DNA of 35,879 nucleotides from Lachnospiraceae bacterium (GCA_017479935.1 JAFVBO010000033.1:1-35879), one strand, 5' to 3'. Shown: positions 23,149 through 31,685, counted from the first letter of the stretch. Notes: generated by a model not told the origin, from the sequence alone. Program-made: numbers and translations.

Positions 23149-23988
23149 ATGAAAGTAGTATTAGCCGGAGCCTACGGCAATTTAGGCTGTGACGTGTTTA
23201 AGGAGCTTTTAAAGCAGGGACATGAGGTGGTAGCCGCCGACATGATCGAGAAGGATCTGGGAGTAAAAGGCAATTTCACCTTCCGCAAGATTGATATCAC
23301 AAAGCCGTCGGATCTGACCGGACTTTGCGACGGCGCGGACTGTGTGATTACGACCGTTGGCCTTACCAAGGGATCCGCCACGGTATCCAACTATGACATT
23401 GACTATCAGGGAAACTTGAATCTCTTAAACGAGGCGAAGAAGGCCGGCGTGAAGCACTTTGCCTACATCTCCGTCATCAAAGCGGACATGGCGCCGAAGG
23501 TGCCGATGCTGCACGCCAAATATCTGTTTGAGCAGGAGCTGAAGAAGAGCGGCCTGACCTGGTGCATTTACCGCCCGACCGGGTATTTCTACGATATCGT
23601 CAAGGTCTTCAAGCCGATGGTCGAAAAGGGCGAGGTAACGCTGCTCGGCAACAAGCCGGTTCACGCCAATGTCATCTCCACGGAGGATTTCGCCGAGTTT
23701 ATCGTGGCGCACATGTGCGATGACAACAAGACCTACGATGTGGGCGGCAAGGAAACCTACAGCTACGAGGAAATCGCCAGAATGTGCTTCGAGGCAGCCG
23801 GAAAGGAGCCGGTCATCAAGCGGGCTCCGGCCGTGATCTTTGATATCCTGGCCTTCATCAATAAGGTAAAGAAGACCGGCAAGGAGAGCGTCATTCGCTT
23901 CTCGAAGTGGACTCTCAGCGAAGAGATGGTCGGCAGCACGAAGTATGGCGACATGAGCTTCAAGGAATACATTAAGAAGTCTTTCTAG
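23149..23988 (+). CDS. Atypical short-chain dehydrogenase / NAD(P)-binding epimerase-like protein
   Basis: A 279-residue Rossmann-fold protein. The N-terminal dinucleotide motif GAYGNLGCDVFKELL follows the first strand. An acidic residue after the second strand (VVAADM) hints at NAD(H) preference. It lacks the classical YxxxK dyad; instead SVIKADMAPKVPMLHAKYLFEQEL and LTWCIYRPTGYFYDI match NmrA-like and divinyl chlorophyllide reductase-like atypical SDRs. The C-terminus KYGDMSFKEYIKK ends the fold. AGGAGG precedes the ATG. It is the second gene of the cluster, so it probably works on the same substrate as the flavin reductase-like protein. Confidence 0.8.
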   Translation: MKVVLAGAYGNLGCDVFKELLKQGHEVVAADMIEKDLGVKGNFTFRKIDITKPSDLTGLCDGADCVITTVGLTKGSATVSNYDIDYQGNLNLLNEAKKAGVKHFAYISVIKADMAPKVPMLHAKYLFEQELKKSGLTWCIYRPTGYFYDIVKVFKPMVEKGEVTLLGNKPVHANVISTEDFAEFIVAHMCDDNKTYDVGGKETYSYEEIARMCFEAAGKEPVIKRAPAVIFDILAFINKVKKTGKESVIRFSKWTLSEEMVGSTKYGDMSFKEYIKKSF

Positions 23989-24070
23989 AATGAAAAGCTC
24001 GCAGACAATTTGTTAAAGAGAGAAAGGCTTTTGAAAGAAAAGCTTGTGAAGAAAGGGTAAGGAAAAGATT

Positions 24071-24874
24071 ATGGGTTGGCAATATTTGCTCGTTTTATTT
24101 ATTGTTTCGCTGGTGTTGTGCTCGGTGGGCTTTAAGAAATTCGTGTACTTTCTGTCGGTAGGCTATGGCTTTGCCATCGCCGGCGGCGGCATCACGGTTC
24201 TGATTCTGGCCCTCATGAACGGCTGGACGGAAGGCATCGCATGGCTGACGGTTCTGCAGTGCCTGCTGTTTATCGCGTACGGCGCCCGTCTCTCCGGGTT
24301 CCTGATCTACCGGGAGATGAAAAACAAAGCCTATCAGAAGGTATTAAATGAAGATGCAGGCGGCGATAAGAAGATGCCCATCTTTGTGCTGGTTGCGATC
24401 TGGGTATTTGTGTCCGCCCTTTATACGGCGCAGGTCTCCCCGATGCTGTACCGTTACATGAACGGCTGCAAGGATTTCGTCGTGCCGGTGATCGGTATCA
24501 TCATCTCCATCTGCGGTCTGTGCCTGGAGTCCCTGGGCGATAAACAGAAAGGCGAACAGAAGAAAAAGAATCCGAACATGGTCGCCATGGAAGGCCTTTA
24601 CAAGATCGTGCGCTGCCCGAACTACCTGGGCGAGATCATCTTCTGGACCGGCGTGTTCATCAGCGGTACCACGGCCTACCAGGGCGCAGGCCAGTGGATT
24701 CTGGCCATCATCGCGTTCGTGTGCATCGTCTTTATCATGTTCAACGGAGCGCAGCGCCTGGAAAAGCGCCAGATGGGCCGCTACGGCAAGGATCCGGTAT
24801 ACCGTGCCTACGCCGATAAGACGCCGATTATTCTGCCGTTTGTTCCGTTATATCATTTGAATAAGCAGGATTAG
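24071..24874 (+). CDS. DUF1295 / steroid 5-alpha-reductase-like membrane protein
   Basis: A 267-residue integral membrane protein with about six hydrophobic helices. The C-terminal motif GLYKIVRCPNYLGEIIFWTGVF corresponds to the conserved G-(L/R)-(W/Y)-x-x-(S/C)-R-H/C-P-N-Y-x-G-E region of DUF1295 and isoprenylcysteine methyltransferase-like reductases, which bind a nucleotide or SAM cofactor at that point. Here the usual His of RHPNY is Cys. The tail RYGKDPVYRAYADKTPIILPFVP is also family-like. It follows the SDR-like gene by 82 bp and likely modifies a lipid or isoprenoid substrate with it. The reaction is not established. Confidence 0.78.
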   Translation: MGWQYLLVLFIVSLVLCSVGFKKFVYFLSVGYGFAIAGGGITVLILALMNGWTEGIAWLTVLQCLLFIAYGARLSGFLIYREMKNKAYQKVLNEDAGGDKKMPIFVLVAIWVFVSALYTAQVSPMLYRYMNGCKDFVVPVIGIIISICGLCLESLGDKQKGEQKKKNPNMVAMEGLYKIVRCPNYLGEIIFWTGVFISGTTAYQGAGQWILAIIAFVCIVFIMFNGAQRLEKRQMGRYGKDPVYRAYADKTPIILPFVPLYHLNKQD

Positions 24875-24891
24875 GAAGTGTGACGGGCCTG

Positions 24892-24957
24892 TGTGTGACA
24901 GGGGACGGGCCTGTGTCACATTTCCCAATGTGACACCGGCCCGTCCCCTGTCACACA
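24892..24957. repeat. Palindromic repeat of the TGTGACAGGGGACGG type
   Basis: TGTGTGACAGGGGACGGGC (24892-24910) pairs perfectly with GCCCGTCCCCTGTCACACA (24939-24957). Inside, GTGTCACATT pairs with AATGTGACAC. An extra partial copy of the left arm (TGTGACGGGCCTGTG) precedes it at about 24880. I recall similar TGTGACAGGGGACGG palindromes being scattered in clostridial genomes. It sits between two genes transcribed the same way, 24 bp before a start codon. Confidence 0.85.
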
Positions 24958-24980
24958 ACCACAAATGAAAGGAGCAGAAA

Positions 24981-25604
24981 ATGAACGAGTATTCCACGCT
25001 CATGGGTTTGATTGATTTCTTACCAGTGCTGTTATTCCTGATCGCAGCGGTCATCTTGCAGCGCAGTCTGTATGACTATATGAGCAAAGGGGCCTTCGCC
25101 TTGTTTGCAGCCGGCACGATTGATATCGTGATGGCCGGTTTCTTAAAGGCTTTATATAAGCTTCTGTATACCATGGAGATCTGCGATTTTGAACGCTTAA
25201 ACCAGATGTTTTTCCCGGTGCAGGCCCTCGGGTTTCTGCTGGCGGGCCTTGGCGTCTTTGCGATGGTGAGCTTCCCGCAAAAGACCGGAAAGAAGCTGTA
25301 CGCGGTGGGAGCGCCGGCTGTGTTTTCCGGAACCTTCGTCTTTGTCGGCATGATGGTGCTTGGCGCGGCCTTCTTAAACTTTGGGCTGGCATCTGTTGCT
25401 TTTAAAAAGAGAAAGAAACTGACCGGTTTCCTCTTTGTGCTGACCTTCTTTGCCGAGCTAGCCATGGGATACCTGTCTTCGCGCGATTTTACGACTGCCT
25501 CCGCCAACTGGACGGCGCAGATCGTAAACTCCGTCGGCCAGGGCCTCTTCATGCTGGCGGCCTTTGGGCTCTCCCGCGGCGTCAAGGCGAAGTCGAAACA
25601 ATAG
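24981..25604 (+). CDS. Membrane protein of unknown function
   Basis: A 207-residue hydrophobic protein with six or seven likely membrane helices (about 12-27, 36-58, 80-100, 108-133, 142-160, 178-198) and a basic cytoplasmic tail (SRGVKAKSKQ). No family motif is recognised. AAAGGAG precedes the ATG. It is the last gene of the flavin reductase/SDR/DUF1295 cluster, but the palindromic repeat upstream may partly separate its expression. Confidence 0.7.
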   Translation: MNEYSTLMGLIDFLPVLLFLIAAVILQRSLYDYMSKGAFALFAAGTIDIVMAGFLKALYKLLYTMEICDFERLNQMFFPVQALGFLLAGLGVFAMVSFPQKTGKKLYAVGAPAVFSGTFVFVGMMVLGAAFLNFGLASVAFKKRKKLTGFLFVLTFFAELAMGYLSSRDFTTASANWTAQIVNSVGQGLFMLAAFGLSRGVKAKSKQ

Positions 25605-25638
25605 ATACGTAACACTATATTTTTAAACTACGTAACGC

Positions 25639-25850
25639 GCGGAGGCAGCGGGAATATCAAAAGGCAGTCATGTGGAGGAGGCCATAGAACCACTTGCGCT
25701 CCCGCAAGGCGCGTTATGAACAAAAAGCTGCATGTTTGAGCGCGTAGCGCGAGTTGCAGCTTTTTGTGAATGCTTTTAGCGACTTGAGGGAGTGATAGTG
25801 GTTCTGGCCGACGGAACTTAGACTGCCGTTGATATTCCCGCTGCCTCCGC
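25639..25850. repeat. Full-length long-hairpin repeat element (212 bp)
   Basis: GCGGAGGCAGCGGGAATATCAA (25639-25660) pairs with TTGATATTCCCGCTGCCTCCGC (25829-25850). Inward are GGCAGTC/GACTGCC, the conserved asymmetric internal loop, AGAACCAC/GTGGTTCT, and a central hairpin AAAAAGCTGCA/TTGCAGCTTTTT (about 25722-25766). Arms and loop match the element at 15756-16107 far better than the centre does. It lies between the unknown membrane gene and the rimP promoter. Confidence 0.88.
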
Positions 25851-25897
25851 ACATAATGTTAAAGCAATCCTGTTTGCAACTTTTTTGAAAAGAGGGC

Positions 25898-25926
25898 TTG
25901 CATTTTGTTTGAAACCGTGCTAGGAT
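25898..25926 (+). promoter_or_regulatory. Probable promoter of the rimP-nusA-infB operon
   Basis: TTGCAT (25898-25903), a 17-nt spacer and TAGGAT (25921-25926). Modest consensus match, but well placed ahead of the leader hairpin and rimP. Confidence 0.5.
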
Positions 25927-25949
25927 AGCCGGGTAATAAGGATGACGGT

Positions 25950-25982
25950 AGAGTGGGCTTGCAAAAGTCCACTCTTTCCTTT
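25950..25982 (+). terminator. Leader hairpin before rimP (possible attenuator)
   Basis: AGAGTGGGCTT (25950-25960) pairs with AAGTCCACTCT (25965-25975), one G-T pair, GCAA loop, followed by TTCCTTT. It lies inside the predicted leader of an operon that encodes NusA, so transcriptional autoregulation is possible. Confidence 0.5.
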
Positions 25983-26003
25983 GTAGAGTCAGAAGGGATT
26001 CGA

Positions 26004-26471
26004 ATGGCAAAACGAGAAGAAATTGAGAAAATGGCCGAAGAATTGGTACTGCCCATTCTGGAGGCAAACAAGTGCGAGCTGGTGGACGTGGAATACGTCA
26101 AGGAAGCCGGCACCTGGTATCTGCGCGTGTATGCGGATAAGGAAAACGGAATCACGGTGGACGACTGTGAAGTGATCAGCCGCGCGTTCAGCGATCTGCT
26201 GGATGAAAAGGATTTCATCGAAGACAGCTACATTCTGGAGGTGAGCTCCCCCGGACTTGGCCGGGCCTTAAAGAAGGAAAAGGACTTTGCCAGAAGCATC
26301 GGGCAGGAGGTGGATGTTCACCTGTTTAAACCTCTGAATAAGGAAAAAGAGTTTACCGGCGTTTTGAAAAGCTACGACGAAGACACATTGACGATTGAAA
26401 CAGAAGACGGGGAAGAAATGAAGTTCTCTAGAAAAGAGATCGCCCTGGTCCGGCTCAGCTTTACATTTTAA
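26004..26471 (+). CDS. rimP: Ribosome maturation factor RimP
   Basis: A 155-residue cytoplasmic factor needed for 30S subunit maturation. The N-terminal alpha/beta domain (EKMAEELVLPILEANKCELVDVEYVKEAGTWYLRVYAD) carries the family's LVDVEYVKEGGxWxLRVxID-like motif. The central segment SYILEVSSPGLGRALKKEKDF matches the conserved LEVSSPGLxRPLK block, followed by the C-terminal SH3-like barrel. ATG 26004 follows GAAGGG; the extension from 25953 overlaps the leader hairpin and is rejected. It heads the standard rimP-nusA operon. Confidence 0.95.
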   Translation: MAKREEIEKMAEELVLPILEANKCELVDVEYVKEAGTWYLRVYADKENGITVDDCEVISRAFSDLLDEKDFIEDSYILEVSSPGLGRALKKEKDFARSIGQEVDVHLFKPLNKEKEFTGVLKSYDEDTLTIETEDGEEMKFSRKEIALVRLSFTF

Positions 26472-26503
26472 AGCAATTGAAACAGGAGGATACGAGAAAA
26501 ACA

Positions 26504-27763
26504 ATGAACAAGGATTTAAAGGAGGCCCTTGAGACACTGGAGAAGGAGAAAGACATCAAGCAGGAAACCCTGCTTCAGGCGATCGAAAATTCCCTTCTCA
26601 TTGCCTGCAAGACTCATTTCGAAAAGGTATACAACGTCAAGTCTGTAGAGAATGTCAGAGCTGTGGTAGACCGGGATACCTACGAGTTTCAGGTATTTGT
26701 CGACAAGGAGACTGTGGAGGAAGTGGAAGATCCGCTGACTCAGATCAGCCTGGCGGACGCCCGGGCCATCAAGGCATCCTACGGAATTGGGGACATTGTT
26801 CCGGTTCAGATACACTCCCGTGAATTCAGCCGTATTGCGACACAGAATGCCAAGAACGTGATTCTGCAGAAAATCCGTGAGGAAGAGCGCCGCATTCTGT
26901 TCGATCAGTATTATGCCAAGGAAAACGAAGTGGTTACCGGCATCGTGCAGCGGAGCTTAAATAAACCGGGCTCCCGCGCAAACAGCAAGAGCATCAGCAT
27001 CAACCTCGGCAAGGTGGACGCCGTATTAAACGAAAACGAGCAGATCAAGGGAGAAACCTTTGAGGCAACGGAACGCGTGAAGGTGTACATCCTGGAGGTG
27101 AAGGACTCCACGAAGGGCCCGCGCATCACCGTATCCCGGACGCACCCCAATCTGGTCCAGCGCCTGTTTGAATCGGAAGTGACAGAAATCAAGGACGGCA
27201 TCGTGGAGATCAAGAGCATCTCCCGCGAGGCCGGAAGCCGTACCAAGATGGCGGTCTGGTCTAACGACCCGAACGTCGACGCGATCGGCGCCTGCGTAGG
27301 TGTTAACGGCGCGCGTGTCAATGCCATCGTGAAGGAGCTGCACGGGGAAAAGATTGATATCATCCCCTGGAGCGACAATTCGGCCAGCCTGATTGAGAAC
27401 GCGCTTAGCCCGGCCAAGGTCATCGCGGTTATCGCGGATGACGATGAGCACAAGGCAGACGTGATTGTTCCGGATTATCAGCTGTCCTTAGCCATCGGCA
27501 AGGAAGGACAGAATGCCCGCTTAGCGGCCCGCCTGACCGGCTTTAAGATTGATATCAAGAGCGAGACGCAGGCCCGCGAATCCGGCTTCCTGGAAAAGAT
27601 CGGCTATTACGATCAGGGTGAGGGTGTTTACGAGGAATACGAGCAGTACCCGGAGGAAGAGGAAGAGTACTCCGAGAACGGCGAGACAGAGGAATATACT
27701 GAGACTGAAGGCCTGGAAGAGCCCGTCGCGCAGGCTGACGAGGCGAATTCGGACGAAATGTAA
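26504..27763 (+). CDS. nusA: Transcription elongation/termination factor NusA
   Basis: A 419-residue RNA polymerase-binding protein that modulates pausing, termination and antitermination. The N-terminal RNAP-binding domain (to about 125) precedes an S1 domain (about 130-200, NEVVTGIVQR) and two KH domains, including GACVGVNGARVNAIVKELHGEKIDII and SLAIGKEGQNARLAARLTGFKIDI. As usual in Firmicutes it lacks the C-terminal acidic repeats of E. coli NusA but ends in a Glu/Tyr-rich tail (about 375-419). ATG 26504 matches family N-termini (MNKDLKEALETLEKEK), though AGGAGG lies at a long 14-nt spacing. Confidence 0.96.
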   Translation: MNKDLKEALETLEKEKDIKQETLLQAIENSLLIACKTHFEKVYNVKSVENVRAVVDRDTYEFQVFVDKETVEEVEDPLTQISLADARAIKASYGIGDIVPVQIHSREFSRIATQNAKNVILQKIREEERRILFDQYYAKENEVVTGIVQRSLNKPGSRANSKSISINLGKVDAVLNENEQIKGETFEATERVKVYILEVKDSTKGPRITVSRTHPNLVQRLFESEVTEIKDGIVEIKSISREAGSRTKMAVWSNDPNVDAIGACVGVNGARVNAIVKELHGEKIDIIPWSDNSASLIENALSPAKVIAVIADDDEHKADVIVPDYQLSLAIGKEGQNARLAARLTGFKIDIKSETQARESGFLEKIGYYDQGEGVYEEYEQYPEEEEEYSENGETEEYTETEGLEEPVAQADEANSDEM

Positions 27764-27778
27764 GGAGGCATAAGGCCA

Positions 27779-28051
27779 ATGGCAGGAGTGCGCAAAATAC
27801 CGATGAGGCAGTGCACCGGATGCGGAGAAATGAAAGAAAAGCGCACGATGATCCGGGTTCTGAAGAGCGAAGAGGGACAAATCCTGATTGACGCCACCGG
27901 ACGGAAGAACGGACGGGGAGCCTACATCTGCCGCTGTGCCGCATGCTTGGAGAAGGCATTAAAAACCAAGGGACTGGAAAGATCACTCAAGTGTGAAATT
28001 CCGGAGAGCGTCCGGGATGAATTACGGAAGGAGATGGCGGAACTTGAATAA
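27779..28051 (+). CDS. ylxR: YlxR family protein (RnpM)
   Basis: A 90-residue protein with the family signature KIPMRQCTGCGEMKEKRTMIRV, then GRKNGRGAYICRCAACLEKALKTKGLERSL. The two Cys pairs look like a small metal or structural site. YlxR proteins bind nucleic acid and have been linked to RNase P control and metabolic regulation. AAGGAGG overlaps the nusA stop codon, and the stop overlaps the next start, so it is translationally coupled on both sides. Confidence 0.93.
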   Translation: MAGVRKIPMRQCTGCGEMKEKRTMIRVLKSEEGQILIDATGRKNGRGAYICRCAACLEKALKTKGLERSLKCEIPESVRDELRKEMAELE

Positions 28052-28349
28052 GACGAAGTTTCTGCGGCTCCTTGGAATGGCCAGGCGGGCCAGTAAGGTA
28101 GAAAGCGGAAGCTTTCTTACGGAGCGCGCTGTCAGGGCCGGAAAAGCGGCGCTTGTCGTGATTGCGGAGGATGCCTCCGATAACACGAAGAAAGATCTGG
28201 AAAATGTTTGCAGATATTACAAAGTCCCTTTTTATATAGAGTTTTCCAAGGCGGAGCTGGCCGGCGCCATCGGCGAGGAAGAACGCGTTTCGGTGGCTGT
28301 GACGGACCCGGGCTTCGCGGCGGAATTGGGATTAATACTATGTAAATAA
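28044..28349 (+). CDS. ylxQ: YlxQ, L7Ae/L30e-type RNA-binding protein
   Basis: A 101-residue protein of the L7Ae/L30e/S12e/Gadd45 family. [20 protein letters not shown] is followed by [24 protein letters not shown], the family's kink-turn RNA-binding core. The start is read as TTG 28044, 10 nt after AAGGAG and overlapping the end of ylxR by 8 bp; the next in-frame ATG would remove conserved residues. It lies in its standard place between ylxR and infB. Confidence 0.88.
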   Translation: MNKTKFLRLLGMARRASKVESGSFLTERAVRAGKAALVVIAEDASDNTKKDLENVCRYYKVPFYIEFSKAELAGAIGEEERVSVAVTDPGFAAELGLILCK

Positions 28350-28386
28350 TAAGGATTATTGGGATAGAAACCAGGAGGATACGACT

Positions 28387-31300
28387 ACGGAAGACAAGAA
28401 TTTAACCAACGGAGCGGATAGTGAAAAGGATAAATCCGGGGATGGAGCACCCCAGAAGAAACGTATAACGGCCGTGTTCCGACCTCAGAATATAGCGTCA
28501 GGCACGCAGCGCCGCCAGAGCAGCGGACAGGCGCGTCCGTCCGGACAGAGCCGGCCTGCCCAGACTTCCGGAAGCGGACAGGCGAAGAAAAGCAGTGGGA
28601 CTGGTTCCTCCGGCAGCCGTACCTCCTCTTCATCCAGAAACGGGAACGCCGGCCGGGCACAGGCACCTGCTCCTGCGCCGCGCAGACCCATTACGGAGAA
28701 GGCTCCCGGACAGATCATCGACCGGGCATCCAGACATAATGCGGAAAAGATCGATCAGATGCTGGCTGAGCGCATGAAGCAGGAAGCGGAAGAAAAGCGT
28801 CTGAGAGAAGAAGCGGCGGCCCGCGCAGCGGAAGAAGCCGCGCGTGCGGAAAAAGAGGCGCAGGAAAGAGCGGCGGCGGAAGCGGCTGCAGCCAAGGAAG
28901 CGGCTAAGCGCGCAGCGGAAGAAGCGGCGGCTCGCGCAGCGGAAGAGGCTGCCAAAGCGGCTCAGAAGGAAGAGGCAGCGGCTGTCCAGGAGCAGTCTGC
29001 CCATGCGCAGGGGGAGAAGAAACCCGCTGCTGCCAGAGGCGCAGAAGGCCGTGGCCAGGGAGAGCGCGCGTCTCAGCCCCGCACGGAAGGCAGAGGCCAG
29101 GGAGATCGCGGCCAGGGCGGCCGCGGCGGCGAAGGCAGAGGCCAGGGAGACCGCACCGGCGGCCGCAGTAGCGAAGGCAGAGGCCAGGGAGACCGTTCCT
29201 TTGGCGGCCGCACTGGTGAAGGCAGAGGCCAGGGAGACCGTCCGTTTGGCGGTCGCACCGGAGAAGGCAGAGGCCAGGGAGACCGCTCCTTTGGTGGCCG
29301 TACCGGTGAAGGCAGAGGCCAGGGAGATCGTCCGTTTGGCGGTCGCACCGGCGAAGGCAGAAGCCAGGGAGATCGCTCCTTTGGCGGCCGCGGCGCGGCA
29401 GGCCAGGGTACCGGACGCAGCCAGGGCGGATTTGCCGGAAAAGGCGCGTCGTCCTTTGGCGGCGGCTTTAACAAGGATAAGGATGAGCGGGAGACAAGAC
29501 CCGGACAGAACAACCGTCGCAACTACAGCAAGAGTTCCGGCGCAGGACAGTCCGAAGGCCTTCAGAAGCCGTCCAGCACCAGAAAGGCCAAACCGGCTCC
29601 GAAGGCGAACGATCGCTATGAGAAGCAGCGCCAGGAAGAGGAAGATTTCAAGGGATTAAATCGCAAGGGCGCCTTCCACATGCCGCAGCCGAAGCAGGAG
29701 ACGGTATCGGATGAAATCAAGACCCTTGTTCTTCCCGAAATGCTGACCTTAAAGGAACTGGCTGACAAGATGAAGATTCAGCCTTCCATGATCATCAAGA
29801 AGCTCTTTATGCAGGGCAAAGTGGTGACGGTAAACCAGGAACTGGATTATTCCCAGGCGGAAGAGATCGCGATGGAGTACGACATCCTGTGCGAGCCGGA
29901 AGTCAAGCTGAACGTCCTGGAAGAACTCTTAAAGGATACCGAGGATCCGGAAGATCAGATGGTTCCTCGTCCGCCGGTTGTCTGCGTCATGGGTCACGTT
30001 GACCATGGTAAGACTTCCCTCCTGGATGCCATCCGGGAGACCAATGTCACCTCCCGCGAGGCTGGCGGCATTACGCAGCACATCGGTGCTTATCAGGTGG
30101 AAATTAACGGACGCGAGATCACCTTCCTTGATACGCCCGGTCATGAGGCTTTCACGGCCATGCGTATGAGAGGCGCGCAGTCCACCGATATCGCGGTGCT
30201 GGTGGTAGCGGCGGATGACGGCGTGATGCCGCAGACCGTGGAAGCCATCAACCATGCGAAGGCTGCGAACGTAGAGATTATTGTCGCGATCAACAAGATC
30301 GATAAACCGAATGCCAACATCGACCGCGTCAAGCAGGAACTGACCGAGCACGGCCTGATCCCCGAAGACTGGGGCGGCACGACGATCTGTGCGCCTGTCT
30401 CGGCTCATACCAAGGAAGGTATCGATAACCTTCTGGAGATGATCCTTCTGACGGCCGACTTAAAGGAACTGAAGGCCAACCCGAACCGCAAGGCAAGAGG
30501 CCTTATCATCGAGGCCAAGCTGGATAAGGGCAAGGGCCCGGTGGCTACCGTTCTGATCCAGAAGGGTACGCTGCATGTGGGCGATTCCATCGCCGCCGGT
30601 TCGTGCTTTGGCAAGGTCCGTGCCATGATGGACGACAAGGGACGGCGCGTCAAAGAGGCGACACCCTCCACGCCCGTGGAAATCCTGGGCTTTAACGATG
30701 TGCCCGGCGCCGGCGAAATCTGCATCGCGATGGATGGAGAGAAGGAAGCGAGAGCGTTCGCGGAAACCTTTATCTCCGAAGGCCGCGAGCAGCTGATCAA
30801 GGACACCCGCACAAAGATGTCCTTGGACGACCTGTTCTCGCAGATCAAGGCCGGCAACTTAAAGGAACTGAACCTGATCGTCAAGGCCGACGTGCAGGGT
30901 TCCGTTGAAGCGGTTCAGCAGAGCCTCTTAAAGCTCTCCAACGAAGAGGTGGTCGTCAAGATCATTCACAGCGGCGCCGGTGCCATCAACGAATCCGATG
31001 TCACGCTGGCTTCCGCCTCCAACGCGATCATCATCGGCTTCAACGTGAAGCCGGATCCGACCGCCAAGTCCATCGCCGAGACGGAGAAGGTGGATATCCG
31101 CACCTACAGCGTCATCTACCAGGCGATCGAGGATGTGGAAGCAGCCATGAAGGGCATGCTGGATCCGGTTTACGAGGAACAGGTCATTGGCCATGCCATG
31201 GTGCGCCAGCTCTTCAAGGCTTCCGGCGTGGGAACCATCGCCGGTTCTTACGTGCTGGACGGCAAGTTCACCAGAGGCTGCAAGGTTCGCATCAGCCGCG

Positions 31301-31467
31301 AAGGCAAGCAGATCTTCGAAGGCAACCTGGCCTCCTTAAAGCGTTTTAAGGACGACGTCAGGGAAGTGGCCAAGGGCTACGAGTGCGGTCTTGTCATTGA
31401 TGGATTTAATGAGGTTGCGGTGGACGATACCATCGAAGCCTACATCATGGTGGAAGTACCGAGATAA
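28387..31467 (+). CDS. infB: Translation initiation factor IF-2 (apparent ACG start)
   Basis: This GTPase delivers fMet-tRNA to the 30S P site and drives subunit joining. The N-terminus is low complexity: an Ala/Glu/Arg coiled coil (about 118-202), then Gly/Arg repeats of [15 protein letters not shown] type (about 218-338). An IF2_N-like domain ([26 protein letters not shown]) precedes the GTPase: GHVDHGKT near 536, [20 protein letters not shown] and SAH. Domains II-IV follow to MVEVPR. Upstream of GTG 28474 the frame is open to 28336 without ATG, GTG or TTG, yet [12 protein letters not shown], cut by that GTG, looks conserved. AGGAGG (28373-28378) lies 8 nt before in-frame ACG 28387, which I take as the start. 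A tool limited to standard starts would report 28474. Confidence 0.9.
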   Translation, partial: TEDKNLTNGADSEKDKSGDGAPQKKRITAVFRPQNIASGTQRRQSSGQARPSGQSRPAQTSGSGQAKKSSGTGSSGSRTSSSSRNGNAGRAQAPAPAPRRPITEKAPGQIIDRASRHNAEKIDQMLAERMKQEAEEKRLREEAAARAAEEAARAEKEAQERAAAEAAAAKEAAKRAAEEAAARAAEEAAKAAQKEEAAAVQEQSAHAQGEKKPAAARGAEGRGQGERASQPRTEGRGQGDRGQGGRGGEGRGQGDRTGGRSSEGRGQGDRSFGGRTGEGRGQGDRPFGGRTGEGRGQGDRSFGGRTGEGRGQGDRPFGGRTGEGRSQGDRSFGGRGAAGQGTGRSQGGFAGKGASSFGGGFNKDKDERETRPGQNNRRNYSKSSGAGQSEGLQKPSSTRKAKPAPKANDRYEKQRQEEEDFKGLNRKGAFHMPQPKQETVSDEIKTLVLPEMLTLKELADKMKIQPSMIIKKLFMQGKVVTVNQELDYSQAEEIAMEYDILCEPEVKLNVLEELLKDTEDPEDQMVPRPPVVCVMGHVDHGKTSLLDAIRETNVTSREAGGITQHIGAYQVEINGREITFLDTPGHEAFTAMRMRGAQSTDIAVLVVAADDGVMPQTVEAINHAKAANVEIIVAINKIDKPNANIDRVKQELTEHGLIPEDWGGTTICAPVSAHTKEGIDNLLEMILLTADLKELKANPNRKARGLIIEAKLDKGKGPVATVLIQKGTLHVGDSIAAGSCFGKVRAMMDDKGRRVKEATPSTPVEILGFNDVPGAGEICIAMDGEKEARAFAETFISEGREQLIKDTRTKMSLDDLFSQIKAGNLKELNLIVKADVQGSVEAVQQSLLKLSNEEVVVKIIHSGAGAINESDVTLASASNAIIIGFNVKPDPTAKSIAETEKVDIRTYSVIYQAIEDVEAAMKGMLDPVYEEQVIGHAMVRQLFKASGVGTIAGSYVLDGKFTRGCKVRISREGKQIFEGNLASLKRFKDDVREVAKGYECGLVIDGFNEVAVDDTIEAYIMVEVPR
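29041..29400 (+). repeat. Coding tandem repeats (45-bp core unit) in infB
   Basis: Five or so 15-residue units of [15 protein letters not shown], alternating S and P at position 9, preceded by shorter variants. The DNA units (GAAGGCAGAGGCCAGGGAGA core) are near-identical, indicating recent expansion. The product is an RGG-like, Gly/Arg-rich region typical of RNA-binding disordered segments. Confidence 0.9.
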
Positions 31468-31518
31468 AGCGAATAGAAGGCAGGGGAAGAAACACACGAC
31501 TCTGCCTGTGTAAATAAG

Positions 31519-31570
31519 AAGGCCGCTGCTGCCGGTTCGGCCGGTATACAGCGGCTTTCCTGATTTTTAT
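31519..31570 (+). terminator. Terminator-like hairpin between infB and rbfA
   Basis: AAGGCCGCTG (from 31519) pairs with CAGCGGCTTT, enclosing an inner CCGG-TTCGG-CCGG stem, then TCCTGATTTTT. The 218-bp infB-rbfA gap is the longest within this operon. No convincing promoter is seen in the rest of it. Confidence 0.6.
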
Positions 31571-31685
31571 GAAAGTGGAGTGCGAAGCAACGCGGTTGCT
31601 TTCATGGCATGTGTAGCGGCGCGTCGCGCTGCAAGTGTGTTTTTTTATTGGCGGCGATCTTTTTGCCGTGGAAAGGATAAGAAAT

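Noticed and set aside
28800-29400. Frameshift or assembly error in the low-complexity part of infB
   Set aside because: The frame stays open through the coiled coil and repeats with sensible residues. Only repeat copy number remains uncertain.
28474-31467. GTG 28474 as the start of infB
   Set aside because: It has no good ribosome site and would remove 29 residues that read as coding, while AGGAGG sits upstream at the correct distance from ACG 28387. Kept only as the fallback.
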